Below, one piece after another: positions 8,236 to 16,011 of a DNA stretch of 64,000 nt. Every line of letters starts with the position of its first letter. Position 1 is the stretch's first letter. The notes under the pieces were generated by a model, which had not been told where the DNA came from, made no database searches, and saw nothing but the letters and a program-made list of their open reading frames with translations. Position numbers and translations under genes: made by a program. This DNA is from an uncultured Clostridia bacterium (GTDB lineage: Bacteria; Bacillota; Clostridia; TANB77; CAG-508): NCBI GenBank assembly GCA_934120645.1, contig CAKOUO010000002.1:62001-126000 (forward strand). Reading direction: 5' to 3'.

Positions 8236-9285
8236 ATGGCAGAAAATATAGAAAAAAAGAAAGCATTAGAGGCTGCAATGAGTCAAATAGAAAAACAATT
8301 TGGAAAAGGATCAGTTATGAAACTTGGAGAGTTTAAAGCAATGGAAATAGAAGCAATTCCAACAGGTGCTTTAAGCTTAGATATAGCATTAGGTATAGGA
8401 GGAGTTCCAAGAGGAAGAATAATAGAAGTATTTGGACCAGAATCTTCTGGTAAAACTACTTTAGCATTACATATAATTGCAGAAGCACAAAAAATGGGAG
8501 GAGAAGCAGCATTCATAGATGCAGAACATGCATTAGACCCAGTATATGCAAAAAAATTAGGAGTAGATATAGATAATTTAGTTGTATCTCAACCAGATAC
8601 AGGAGAACAAGCATTAGAAATTACAGAAAGTTTAGTAAGAAGTGGAGCTTTAGATGTAGTAGTAGTAGACTCTGTTGCTGCATTAGTTCCAAAAGCAGAA
8701 ATTGACGGAGATATGGGAGATTCTCATATGGGACTTCAAGCAAGACTTATGTCACAAGCATTAAGAAAACTTGCAGGAGCAATTAATAAATCTAAAACTG
8801 TATTAATATTTATTAACCAATTAAGAGAAAAAATAGGAATAATGTTTGGAAACCCAGAAACAACAACAGGAGGAAGAGCATTAAAATTCTATGCATCTGT
8901 AAGACTTGATATTAGAAAAATTGAAAATATTAAACAAGACGGAGAAGTAAAAGGAAATAGAGTAAGAGTAAAAGTTATAAAAAATAAAGTAGCACCACCA
9001 TTTAGAGAAGCAGAATTTGATATAGTATATGGTGAAGGAATATCAAAAGCTGGTAATATATTAGATATGGCAGTTAACTTAGATATTATAGAAAAGAGTG
9101 GTTCTTGGTTTAGCTATAATGGTGAAAGAATTGGACAAGGTAGAGAAAATGTTAAGAGATATTTAAAAGAAAATCCAAAAATATTAGAAGAAGTTGAAGG
9201 AAAAGTAAGAGATAATTTTGCAAAAGCATTTGAACAAAGCCTTGGAGAAGAATTACCAGAAGTAGATGAGGATGAAGAAGAATAA
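8236..9285 (+). CDS. recA: Recombinase RecA
   Basis: ATP-dependent strand-exchange protein for homologous recombination and activator of LexA cleavage in the SOS response. ATG follows AAGGAGG by 7 nt. The Walker A motif GPESSGKT lies at residues 67-74. The family motif around [16 protein letters not shown], the Walker B strand [11 protein letters not shown], loop 2 ([10 protein letters not shown], then the [12 protein letters not shown] region) and an acidic C-tail ([11 protein letters not shown]) are all present. The 349-residue length is normal. recX follows 48 nt later, the usual arrangement, so the two are probably co-regulated. Confidence 0.98.
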   Translation: MAENIEKKKALEAAMSQIEKQFGKGSVMKLGEFKAMEIEAIPTGALSLDIALGIGGVPRGRIIEVFGPESSGKTTLALHIIAEAQKMGGEAAFIDAEHALDPVYAKKLGVDIDNLVVSQPDTGEQALEITESLVRSGALDVVVVDSVAALVPKAEIDGDMGDSHMGLQARLMSQALRKLAGAINKSKTVLIFINQLREKIGIMFGNPETTTGGRALKFYASVRLDIRKIENIKQDGEVKGNRVRVKVIKNKVAPPFREAEFDIVYGEGISKAGNILDMAVNLDIIEKSGSWFSYNGERIGQGRENVKRYLKENPKILEEVEGKVRDNFAKAFEQSLGEELPEVDEDEEE

Positions 9286-9333
9286 AATTACTAATTTTTT
9301 ATAATAGAATTCTAAAAAAGGAAAATAAAGTAT

Positions 9334-9777
9334 ATGTATTCATTAGAAGAATTTGATAAAGCAAAAACAAAAGTCTTAAAATATATATTATATAAAAAAA
9401 GAAGTGAAAATGAAGTCCGTAATAAATTCTCAAAAGATATAGATGAGAATTTATTAGAGGATGTAATTGAATATTTAAAAGAAGCAAAATACATAGATGA
9501 TAAAGATTATATAAAAAGAACTGTAAATAATTTTATTGCTTTAAAAAATTTATCTATAAAAGAAATAAATTATAAACTTTTAGCAAAGGGTTTAAATAAA
9601 AATGATATAGATGATTATATATATGAAAATAGAGATGTTTTAGAAGAATATGAAATAAAATCAGCAGCAAATATAATTTATAAAAAGTCAGGAACATTAG
9701 AAGATGATGAAATAAAACAATATCTTATGAAAAAAGGATACAAAATTGATAATATAAATAAAGCATTTGAACAATAA
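9334..9777 (+). CDS. recX: Regulatory protein RecX
   Basis: Small modulator that binds and inhibits RecA filaments. The 147-residue protein is built of three-helix repeats. The first repeat has the family pattern YILYKKRSENEVRNKF, the second KEAKYIDDKDYIKR and the third YLMKKGYKIDNINKAF. It is short for the family (often 150-270 residues) but seems complete. The ATG is preceded by AAAAAGGAAA. It lies directly behind recA and 13 nt before scpA, so recA-recX-scpA may form one transcript. Confidence 0.88.
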   Translation: MYSLEEFDKAKTKVLKYILYKKRSENEVRNKFSKDIDENLLEDVIEYLKEAKYIDDKDYIKRTVNNFIALKNLSIKEINYKLLAKGLNKNDIDDYIYENRDVLEEYEIKSAANIIYKKSGTLEDDEIKQYLMKKGYKIDNINKAFEQ

Positions 9778-9790
9778 AAGGAGAAAGTAA

Positions 9791-10546
9791 ATGTCAATAT
9801 TAGCATTAGAAACAAAGAAGTACTCAATAAAAATAGATAATTTTGAGGGACCATTAGATTTATTATGTTATTTAATAGATAAGAACAAAATGAATATATA
9901 TGATGTAAATTTAACAGAAATAACAGAACAATATATTGAATACTTAAATGCAATGGAAGAAATGAATCTAGAAATTGCAAGTGAATTTATTGTTATGGCA
10001 TCAACACTTTTATATTTAAAATCTAAAAATCTTCTACCAAAACAAGAAGATGAAGAAGAAGAAATAACAGAAGAAGAACTAATTAGAAGAATTATAGAAT
10101 ATAAGAAATTTAAAGAAATAAGTAAAGTTCTTAAAGAAAATTATGCTATATTTGCAAATAGATTTTATAAAAATCAAGAAGAAATAAAACTTCCAAAACA
10201 AAAACTAGAAAAAGATTATGGACCTGAAAAGATTCCAGAAGTGTATAAATTGTTGGTTGAAAGAAATAGTGTTAAAATAAATCAAAATGCTAAAAATATT
10301 GAAAAAATTGCTTTAGTAGATAAATATACTGTTGCTGACAAAGTAAAAGAAATGTATAAAGTATTAGTAAAGCAAAAAAGATTTATTTTTAATAAATTAT
10401 TTGCGGTAAATAGACATGAAAAACAAGAGGTTGTAACAGCATTTAGCGGACTTTTGGAAATGTCTAGAAGAGATAAAGTTCAAACAGAGCAAGAAGAATT
10501 ATTTGGAGATATTGTTGTTGAAGAAAAGAAAAAAACAGCAAATTAA
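9791..10546 (+). CDS. scpA: Segregation and condensation protein ScpA
   Basis: Kleisin subunit of the bacterial SMC condensin, which bridges the SMC heads during chromosome segregation. The 251-residue protein opens with the conserved NFEGPLDLLCYLIDKNKMNIYD region (about residues 18-39). It continues with ASEFIVMASTLLYLKSKNLLP and has an acidic linker, then a C-terminal winged helix. ATG follows AAAGGAG by 6 nt. The partner gene scpB, normally immediately downstream, is missing here: the next frame encodes a DUF2953 protein. Confidence 0.94.
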   Translation: MSILALETKKYSIKIDNFEGPLDLLCYLIDKNKMNIYDVNLTEITEQYIEYLNAMEEMNLEIASEFIVMASTLLYLKSKNLLPKQEDEEEEITEEELIRRIIEYKKFKEISKVLKENYAIFANRFYKNQEEIKLPKQKLEKDYGPEKIPEVYKLLVERNSVKINQNAKNIEKIALVDKYTVADKVKEMYKVLVKQKRFIFNKLFAVNRHEKQEVVTAFSGLLEMSRRDKVQTEQEELFGDIVVEEKKKTAN

Positions 10547-10631
10547 TAAAAATTAATAAATCTAAACAAAAAAGTTTAAACATAAAAAAAAAGGAAAAAC
10601 TAATAATATTACTTTAAAAGAAGGTGATATA

Positions 10632-11258
10632 TTGGTTTTTCTTTTTATTTTATTAATAATAGTATTGATGATAATAACAATAAGAATTAAATTTGAAATT
10701 AAAGAACTTAAATTTAAATCTTTAGAAAAAGACCATTTTAATAAAAATTATGAAGTAAAAATAATTATATATACATTTAATTTTATACCAATTTTAAAAT
10801 TAACAATAACAAACAAAAAAATCAAAAAGACATTAAGTAATGAAAAAGTAAGAAAGATAATTGATAAACAAAAAACAGAGATTATAGAAAACAGAAAAGA
10901 TATAGATATAAAAGCTATTAAAGAAATAAAAAATATTAAAATAAAAATAGATGAAATGAATTTGAATATTCAAATAGGAACAGAAAATGCATCAATAACA
11001 GCATTTATAATACCAATTGTTAGTACATTTATAGCAGTATTTTTAAGTAAACAAATACAGGAATATAATAATAAACAAGTTTTTTCTATTAAACCCATAT
11101 ATATTAATCAAAATTTAATAAATGTGGAATTTTCAGGTATATTTGAAATAAAAATGATACATATTATAAATACAATATGTATCTTAAGTAAGAAAAGGAA
11201 AGGTGATAAAAATGAGCGAACATCCAATAGAAGGTCTTATGACTACAGCTATGAATAG
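10632..11258 (+). CDS. DUF2953 membrane-anchored protein (YtfI-like)
   Basis: TTG start behind AAGGTGATATA. The first about 18 residues form a hydrophobic anchor. The rest is a soluble alpha/beta domain rich in lysine and isoleucine, with a second hydrophobic segment near residues 120-138. Size (208 aa), N-terminal anchor and position directly before gerW match the YtfI/DUF2953 family, which precedes ytfJ in Bacillus. Its 3' end overlaps gerW by 47 nt in another frame, implying translational coupling. Function is not established; a sporulation link is inferred from the neighbour. Confidence 0.7.
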   Translation: MVFLFILLIIVLMIITIRIKFEIKELKFKSLEKDHFNKNYEVKIIIYTFNFIPILKLTITNKKIKKTLSNEKVRKIIDKQKTEIIENRKDIDIKAIKEIKNIKIKIDEMNLNIQIGTENASITAFIIPIVSTFIAVFLSKQIQEYNNKQVFSIKPIYINQNLINVEFSGIFEIKMIHIINTICILSKKRKGDKNERTSNRRSYDYSYE

Positions 11259-11766
11259 TATTCAAGATATGGTAGATGTAAACACAATAATAGGCGAACC
11301 AATTGAAACATCAAATAATATAGTAATCATACCAATTTCAAAAGTATCATTTGGTTTTGCAGCAGGAGGAAGTGAATTTAAAGGAGAAACAATAGATGAA
11401 TATAAAAAAGTAGAAAAAGAAGAACAAATTCAATATAGACTTCCATTCGGTGGAGGTGCTGGGGCTGGTGTTACTATAAATCCTGTTGCATTTTTAGTTA
11501 TTCAAGCTAATAATGTGAAATTAATGCCAGTGAATCATTCTTCAAGTTTTGATAAGCTATTAGATTATGTTCCAGATTTAATAGAGAGAACAAATAATAT
11601 GATGAACAAAATGATGAATAATAAAAAGGAACAAACAGAAAAAGTATTAAAAGAAATGCAAAGAAGAAATAATAAATCAAATAATCCAGAAATAAAGAAA
11701 AAAGAAAATAAACCAGAAGAAACAGGTTATGAATATGAGTATGATGAAAGTATGGATGATGAATAA
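11212..11766 (+). CDS. gerW: Spore protein of the YtfJ/GerW family
   Basis: I choose ATG 11212, behind AAGGTGATAAAA. An in-frame GTG nine bases upstream lies in the ribosome site. The core shows the family pattern: EGLMTTAMNSIQDMVDVNTI at the N-terminus, IPISKVSFGFAAGGSEF in the middle, then the glycine-rich LPFGGGAGAGV and NPVAFLVI. The C-terminus is a charged tail ending EYEYDESMDDE. Family members are spore proteins needed for full germination in Bacillus. It overlaps the DUF2953 gene and is followed by a terminator, closing this unit just before the spoIIA operon. Confidence 0.92.
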   Translation: MSEHPIEGLMTTAMNSIQDMVDVNTIIGEPIETSNNIVIIPISKVSFGFAAGGSEFKGETIDEYKKVEKEEQIQYRLPFGGGAGAGVTINPVAFLVIQANNVKLMPVNHSSSFDKLLDYVPDLIERTNNMMNKMMNNKKEQTEKVLKEMQRRNNKSNNPEIKKKENKPEETGYEYEYDESMDDE

Positions 11767-11782
11767 AGAAATTAATTCTTTT

Positions 11783-11807
11783 CCTCGAAAGAGGTTTCTT
11801 TTTTTTT
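11783..11807 (+). terminator. Intrinsic terminator after gerW
   Basis: Stem CCTC / GAGG with a GAAA tetraloop, then TTTC and a run of nine T residues. The stem is short. Confidence 0.6.
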
Positions 11808-11840
11808 GCCTAAAATTCTTATATAGTATTTTAATTTTAT

Positions 11841-11915
11841 TGTCGAAAACTTCTATAAATTCGACAAAACTTCTACAATTTTGCTATTGGAAAAATATGG
11901 AAAAAGTTTTATAAT
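11841..11915 (+). promoter_or_regulatory. spoIIA operon promoter with two Spo0A boxes
   Basis: TGTCGAA at 11841-11847 and TTCGACA at 11860-11866 are exact Spo0A boxes in opposite orientation, 12 nt apart. Downstream lies TTGGAA (11887-11892), 17 nt, TATAAT (11910-11915). The layout fits a promoter activated by phosphorylated Spo0A, as expected for the spoIIA operon. A sigma-H element is not obvious. Confidence 0.75.
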
Positions 11916-11949
11916 ACCATAGAAAACTATAAAAAAGGAGAGGACAAGT

Positions 11950-12270
11950 ATGGAATCAAAATTTTATGAAGAGGACAAGCTTTTAGTTTTTAAGATTACA
12001 GATGAAATTGATGATTATAGTGTTCAAAAGATAAGGAGGCGAGCAGACCATGAAATTGAAAGATATATGCCTAGAAAAGTTATATTTGATTTTGATAGTG
12101 TTACATTCATGGACAGTGCAGGAATAGGATTGATAATAGGAAGGTACAAATTTACTAATATGCTTGGTGGAAAATTAGAAGTTGCAAATTTAACACAAAG
12201 TGTAAAAAAAATATTTGAAATGAGTGGATTATTAAAGTTAATACCAGTTACAGAATTATCATTAAAATAA
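11950..12270 (+). CDS. spoIIAA: Anti-sigma-F factor antagonist SpoIIAA
   Basis: STAS-domain protein that, when dephosphorylated, releases sigma-F from SpoIIAB in the forespore. It is 106 residues, the normal size. The phosphorylated serine is Ser56 in the motif MDSAGIGLIIGRYK. ATG follows AAAAAGGAGAGGACAAGT. It is first in a spoIIAA-spoIIAB-sigF operon behind a promoter with two Spo0A boxes. A charged insertion IRRRADHEIE near residue 28 is in the expected first helix. Call is strong from both sequence and context. Confidence 0.95.
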   Translation: MESKFYEEDKLLVFKITDEIDDYSVQKIRRRADHEIERYMPRKVIFDFDSVTFMDSAGIGLIIGRYKFTNMLGGKLEVANLTQSVKKIFEMSGLLKLIPVTELSLK

Positions 12271-12325
12271 TGGTTTATAGGTAAAACCACAAAAACCTAA
12301 ATTTTTACATATTTAAGGAAATATT

Positions 12326-12805
12326 ATGAAAGAACAATTTGAAAATGAAATGAAATTAGAATTTATAAGTAAAGCTGCTAATGAAGCATTTGCAAGAATT
12401 ACAGTAGCAGCATTTGTATCTCAACTTGATCCAACAATAGAAGAGTTAGCAGATATAAAAACAGCAGTTTCTGAAGCTGTTACAAATTGCATAATACATG
12501 CTTATGAAAATAGACAGGGAATTATAAGAATAAACGCTAAAATAAAAGATAATGAAATAATAATTCAAATTTCAGATAATGGAAAAGGAATTGAAAACAT
12601 AGATGTAGCTAAAGAACCACTATATACTACAAAACCAAATTTAGAAAGATCAGGAATGGGATTTACAATAATGGAAAGTTTTATGGATACAATGAAAGTT
12701 GAATCAATTGTAGGATTAGGAACAAAAATAACTTTAACAAAAGTTATAAAAAAAGAAGAGGAACAGCAAAATGACGAAAGTTTAGAATTCGTAACAAAAG
12801 AATAA
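12326..12805 (+). CDS. spoIIAB: Anti-sigma-F factor SpoIIAB (serine kinase)
   Basis: GHKL-fold kinase that binds and holds sigma-F and phosphorylates SpoIIAA. The N box is [11 protein letters not shown] (about residues 50-60). The ATP-binding G1 box is DNGKGI (about 85-90). The lid and G2 region is [16 protein letters not shown] (about 108-123). At 159 residues it is slightly longer than usual, the extra part being an acidic C-tail. Start ATG follows AAGGAAATATT. The sigF start lies only 16 nt after its stop. Because sigF requires two frameshifts (next entry), SpoIIAB would be made in excess over its sigma factor. Confidence 0.96.
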   Translation: MKEQFENEMKLEFISKAANEAFARITVAAFVSQLDPTIEELADIKTAVSEAVTNCIIHAYENRQGIIRINAKIKDNEIIIQISDNGKGIENIDVAKEPLYTTKPNLERSGMGFTIMESFMDTMKVESIVGLGTKITLTKVIKKEEEQQNDESLEFVTKE

Positions 12806-12821
12806 TTAGGGGTAAAGCTAT

Positions 12822-13555
12822 ATGTATGAAAATGATATTAATTCAATAAAAAGGGCACAGAATCGGAGATAAGTTCGAAATGGAAAAACTAATAAAAAGT
12901 AATAATCGGACTTATTTGGAGTATAGTAAAAAGATTTATAAATAGAGGTTATGAAGTGGAAGATTTATATCAAATAGGCTGCATAGGATTTATAAAATCA
13001 ATAAAAAGATTTGATACAAATTTTGAAGTTAAATTATCTACATATTCAGTACCATACATATTAGGAGAAATAAAAAGATTTATAAGAGATGATGGACCAA
13101 TTAAAGTTAGCCGAAGTATAAAAGAATTAAATACAAAAATAAATGAATTAAAAAAACATTATTTAATAACAAAAGGAAAAGAAATTACAATAGAAGAAAT
13201 TGCAAAAGAATTAAAAGTTGATAAAGACGATATAATAATAGCAATGGAATCAACAAATACTGTAGAATCAATAGATGGAACAGCAATGACCGAAAACAAA
13301 GATGGAAAACAATTAACAATTTTAGATAAAATATCAACTGGAAAAAATGAAGAAGAAAGAATTACAAATAAATTGGTAATAAAACAATTAATAAATGAAT
13401 TAGGAGAACGAGATAAAGAAATAATTTTACTTAGATTTTTTAAAGAAAAAACACAAACAGAAGTTGCAAAAATACTAGGAATTAGCCAAGTACAAGTATC
13501 AAGAATTGAACGAAGAGTATTAGATAATATGAAAACAAAACTTACCTCTGCATAA
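12822..13555 (+). CDS. sigF: Sporulation sigma factor SigF, needs two +1 frameshifts at CGG
   Basis: Forespore-specific sigma factor. The open frame from GTG 12956 lacks region 2.1 and part of 2.2, so it cannot be complete. Reading upstream, ATG 12822 begins MYENDINSIKRAQN and meets AAT-CGG-A at 12861. Skipping C 12864 gives GDKFEMEKLIKSNN. A second AAT-CGG-A at 12904 follows, and skipping C 12907 gives GLIWSIVKRFINRGYEVEDL, exactly the expected region 2. The joined product (12822-12863, 12865-12906, 12908-13555) is 243 residues, normal for SigF. RFIRDDGPIKVSRSI and the region 4 helix-turn-helix near the C-terminus are intact. Without the shifts, translation stops at TAA 12870-12872. Whether this is programmed recoding or decay is inference; see findings. 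Confidence 0.88.
12861..12867 (+). promoter_or_regulatory. Candidate +1 frameshift site 1 in sigF (AAT-CGG-A)
   Basis: Asn codon AAT in the P site, rare CGG in the A site; skipping the C restores the sigma-F frame with GGA. The zero frame ends one codon later, at TAA 12870-12872. Confidence 0.7.
12904..12910 (+). promoter_or_regulatory. Candidate +1 frameshift site 2 in sigF (AAT-CGG-A)
   Basis: Identical heptamer 43 nt after site 1, and again skipping the C gives GGA. The resulting N-N-G-L-I-W-S-I-V-K-R-F matches the conserved sigma region 2.1/2.2 without a gap. Confidence 0.7.
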
Positions 13556-13577
13556 TAATATAAATGAGGTGTGAAAA

Positions 13578-14603
13578 TTGAAAAAAATTTTAATTTATTT
13601 AATATCTTTTATATTAATATGTTTTATTGTACCAGCAATTTTTACAAAACCAACAATAAAAACAACTTCAAATGATGTTCAAAATCAAGAAGAGAAAATT
13701 AATGAACAAAGCCAGATAATACAGTCTAATAATAATCATTATGAATACCAAAAATATGGTGTAATAACATTATTACATTCGAGCACAGGACAAGTTGAAC
13801 AGGTAAATTTAGATGATTATTTGTGTAATGTAGTATCAGCAGAAATGCCAGCTGATTTTGAGGTTCAAGCACTAGAAGCACAAGCAATTGTTGCAAGGAC
13901 ATATACAATATATAAGATATTAAGTAAAAAACATAATAATGCAGATATATGTGATGATTCAAAATGCTGTCAAGCATGGATATCAAAAGAAGATAGACTA
14001 GCAAGATGGGAAGAAGGCAAACGAGAAAGTAATTGGCAAAAAATTTGTAATGCTGTAAATAATACAGCAGGAAAGATAGTTACATATAATAATCAACCAA
14101 TAAATGCATTTTTCCATTCTAATAGTGGAGGGGTAACAGAAATACCAGTAAATGTATGGGGAGGAACAGGTTATCCATATTTACAAAGCGTACAAACATC
14201 AGGAGAAGATGGATATAAGCAATATGCATCAGAAATTGAATTTACAAAAGAAGAATTGCTAAATAAGTTAAAAGAAAAATATGCTGATATATCAATAGAT
14301 TTTTCTAAAGATGATGATATAAAAGTACTGGAATATACAGAAAGTACAAGAGTAAAAACTGTAAAATTTGGAAACCATAATATATCAGGAGTAGAAGCAA
14401 GAACAATATTAGGATTAAGATCAACAAATTTTGAAATAACAAAAGATGGAGACAAAATAAAATTTTCAGTAAAAGGATATGGGCATGGAGTAGGAATGAG
14501 CCAAACAGGAGCAGATGCAATGGCAAAACAAGGAAGTTCATCTGAAGATATTATAAAACATTTTTATACAGGAGTAGAAATTAAAGAAGTAAATTCTCTT
14601 TAA
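13578..14603 (+). CDS. spoIID: Stage II sporulation protein D (SpoIID), lytic transglycosylase
   Basis: Membrane-anchored peptidoglycan lytic transglycosylase that drives engulfment. TTG start behind GAGGTGTGAAAA. Residues 4-22 form the N-terminal anchor, followed by a polar linker. The SpoIID/LytB core begins near residue 60. The catalytic glutamate lies in VVSAEMPADFEVQALEAQA, followed by the conserved ARTYT. The late motif GYGHGVGMSQTGADAMA is typical. Length 341 residues is normal. It lies 22 nt behind sigF and before a SpoIIQ-like gene, which groups the engulfment machinery with the spoIIA operon. Confidence 0.95.
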   Translation: MKKILIYLISFILICFIVPAIFTKPTIKTTSNDVQNQEEKINEQSQIIQSNNNHYEYQKYGVITLLHSSTGQVEQVNLDDYLCNVVSAEMPADFEVQALEAQAIVARTYTIYKILSKKHNNADICDDSKCCQAWISKEDRLARWEEGKRESNWQKICNAVNNTAGKIVTYNNQPINAFFHSNSGGVTEIPVNVWGGTGYPYLQSVQTSGEDGYKQYASEIEFTKEELLNKLKEKYADISIDFSKDDDIKVLEYTESTRVKTVKFGNHNISGVEARTILGLRSTNFEITKDGDKIKFSVKGYGHGVGMSQTGADAMAKQGSSSEDIIKHFYTGVEIKEVNSL

Positions 14604-14664
14604 ATGTATAAATCTATAAAATCCGGAAATAATTGTAATAGAAATAATTTTTAAGGAGGATTTT

Positions 14665-15519
14665 ATGAGAAGAGATGTAAGAAAAAGAAGTAATCAAGAT
14701 GATGAATTAAATTCAAAGTTAATAAAATATACAGGTATTGCAATTGCTATAGTTGCAGTTATTGTAGTTGCTCTTTTAATTTATAGTAAAAATTTAAATG
14801 ATGAAGTTAAAGATGGAACATTAAGTAGTGAACAAATTTCTAGTATCTTAAATAACTCAAATTCAACACAGAATTCAACAGGAAATACACAAAGTGCTAG
14901 TACAGAAATAGGAAAAAGTGTAAATGAAGCAAGTAATGAAATAACAAATAATACTACCAAAAGTACTAAAACAAATGAAGTAAAATCAAATAGTACTAAT
15001 GTATTAAATACAAATAAAATAACAAATAGTGCAAATGCTACAAAAAAAGAAACAAATACAACAAGTGGCTCAAATAAAGTAGAAGAAAACAAAAAAGCAG
15101 AAACAACAACAGAACTTAATTTTCAAAGACCAGTAGAAGGTGACATAGTAAGAGACTTTGCAGTAGATAGTTTAATTTATTCAGAAACACTACAAGAGTG
15201 GACAACACATTCTGGTATAGATATAAAAGCTGACAAAACAACAGTTGTAAAATCAGCAGAAGCAGGAACTATAAAAACAATTAAAAATGATCCAAGATAT
15301 GGTTTAACTGTTACAATTGAACACGCAAATGGATTTCAAACAATATATTCAAATTTGTTAACATCTGAATTTGTAGTAGAAGGAGAAAAAGTAGAAAAGG
15401 GTCAATCTATAGGAACAGTTGGAAATACGGCTGCATTTGAAATTGCAGATGAACCACATTTACATTTTGAAATCTTAAAAGATTCTTCTGCAGTTGATCC
15501 AAATATATATTTAAAATAA
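14665..15519 (+). CDS. spoIIQ: SpoIIQ-like M23 metallopeptidase
   Basis: Single-pass membrane protein: transmembrane segment about residues 25-44, then a long Ser/Thr/Asn-rich linker (50-150) and a LytM/M23 domain. Zinc ligands appear complete: H182 and D186 in THSGID, and H265/H267 in HLHFE. In Bacillus SpoIIQ the metal site is degenerate, whereas clostridial SpoIIQ keeps it, as here. SpoIIQ forms the forespore half of the channel with SpoIIIAH during engulfment. Position behind spoIID supports the call. A generic cell-wall endopeptidase is the alternative. Strong AAGGAGG ribosome site. Confidence 0.85.
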   Translation: MRRDVRKRSNQDDELNSKLIKYTGIAIAIVAVIVVALLIYSKNLNDEVKDGTLSSEQISSILNNSNSTQNSTGNTQSASTEIGKSVNEASNEITNNTTKSTKTNEVKSNSTNVLNTNKITNSANATKKETNTTSGSNKVEENKKAETTTELNFQRPVEGDIVRDFAVDSLIYSETLQEWTTHSGIDIKADKTTVVKSAEAGTIKTIKNDPRYGLTVTIEHANGFQTIYSNLLTSEFVVEGEKVEKGQSIGTVGNTAAFEIADEPHLHFEILKDSSAVDPNIYLK

Positions 15520-15562
15520 TTTACAAACAGTACAAGTTGTGATATAAATAGAGTATTCTATT

Positions 15563-15590
15563 CGAGCACAATATGTGCTGTTATTTTTAT
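15563..15590 (+). terminator. Intrinsic terminator after spoIIQ
   Basis: Stem AGCACA / TGTGCT around ATA, followed by GTTATTTTTATTT. Confidence 0.65.
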
Positions 15591-15634
15591 TTCAAAGATT
15601 TAAAATCTAATAAAAATCAGGAGGTATAAAAAAT

Positions 15635-15988
15635 TTGAATATTTTTGAAAAGTTAGAAGAAACATTAAAAAATACAATAAAACAAGAAAATAAAATTGAA
15701 GAAAATGAAAAAATAAAAGAACAAGGAATAAATGAAGAAGAAATAGAATTGGCACAAAAATTAGATGCAATAGAAGAATTTTCAATAGATAGATTTGAAG
15801 AAAATATGGCAATTTTAGAAAATAGAAAAAATGGAAAGATAATTAATGTGCCAAAAGATAAATTGCCAAAAGAATGCACAGAAGGTGACATCATAAAATG
15901 TATAAATGGAAAATATTTTATAGATGAAGAAGAAACATTAAAAATAAAAGAAGAAATTCAAAATAAATTTAAAGATTTATGGAAATGA
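15635..15988 (+). CDS. DUF3006 domain protein
   Basis: TTG start behind AGGAGGTATAAAAAAT. The first about 45 residues are charged and helical. The rest (about 50-115) is a DUF3006 domain, recognisable from SIDRFEENMAILENRK, then a loop with VPKDKLPKECTEGDII. This small domain of unknown function commonly sits beside ComEC-like metallo-beta-lactamase proteins, as it does here: the next gene starts 23 nt after its stop. A role as partner of that hydrolase is an inference. Confidence 0.8.
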   Translation: MNIFEKLEETLKNTIKQENKIEENEKIKEQGINEEEIELAQKLDAIEEFSIDRFEENMAILENRKNGKIINVPKDKLPKECTEGDIIKCINGKYFIDEEETLKIKEEIQNKFKDLWK

Positions 15989-16011
15989 AATTACAAGGGG
16001 GAAAACTAAAG

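Noticed and set aside
11729..11914. 61-codon frame across the gerW terminator
   Set aside because: It overlaps the gerW end, the terminator and the Spo0A boxes; no ribosome site or protein-like pattern.
12956..13555. sigF starting at the internal GTG 12956
   Set aside because: It would lack sigma region 2.1 and part of 2.2 and has no ribosome site; the upstream frames carry the exact missing sequence.
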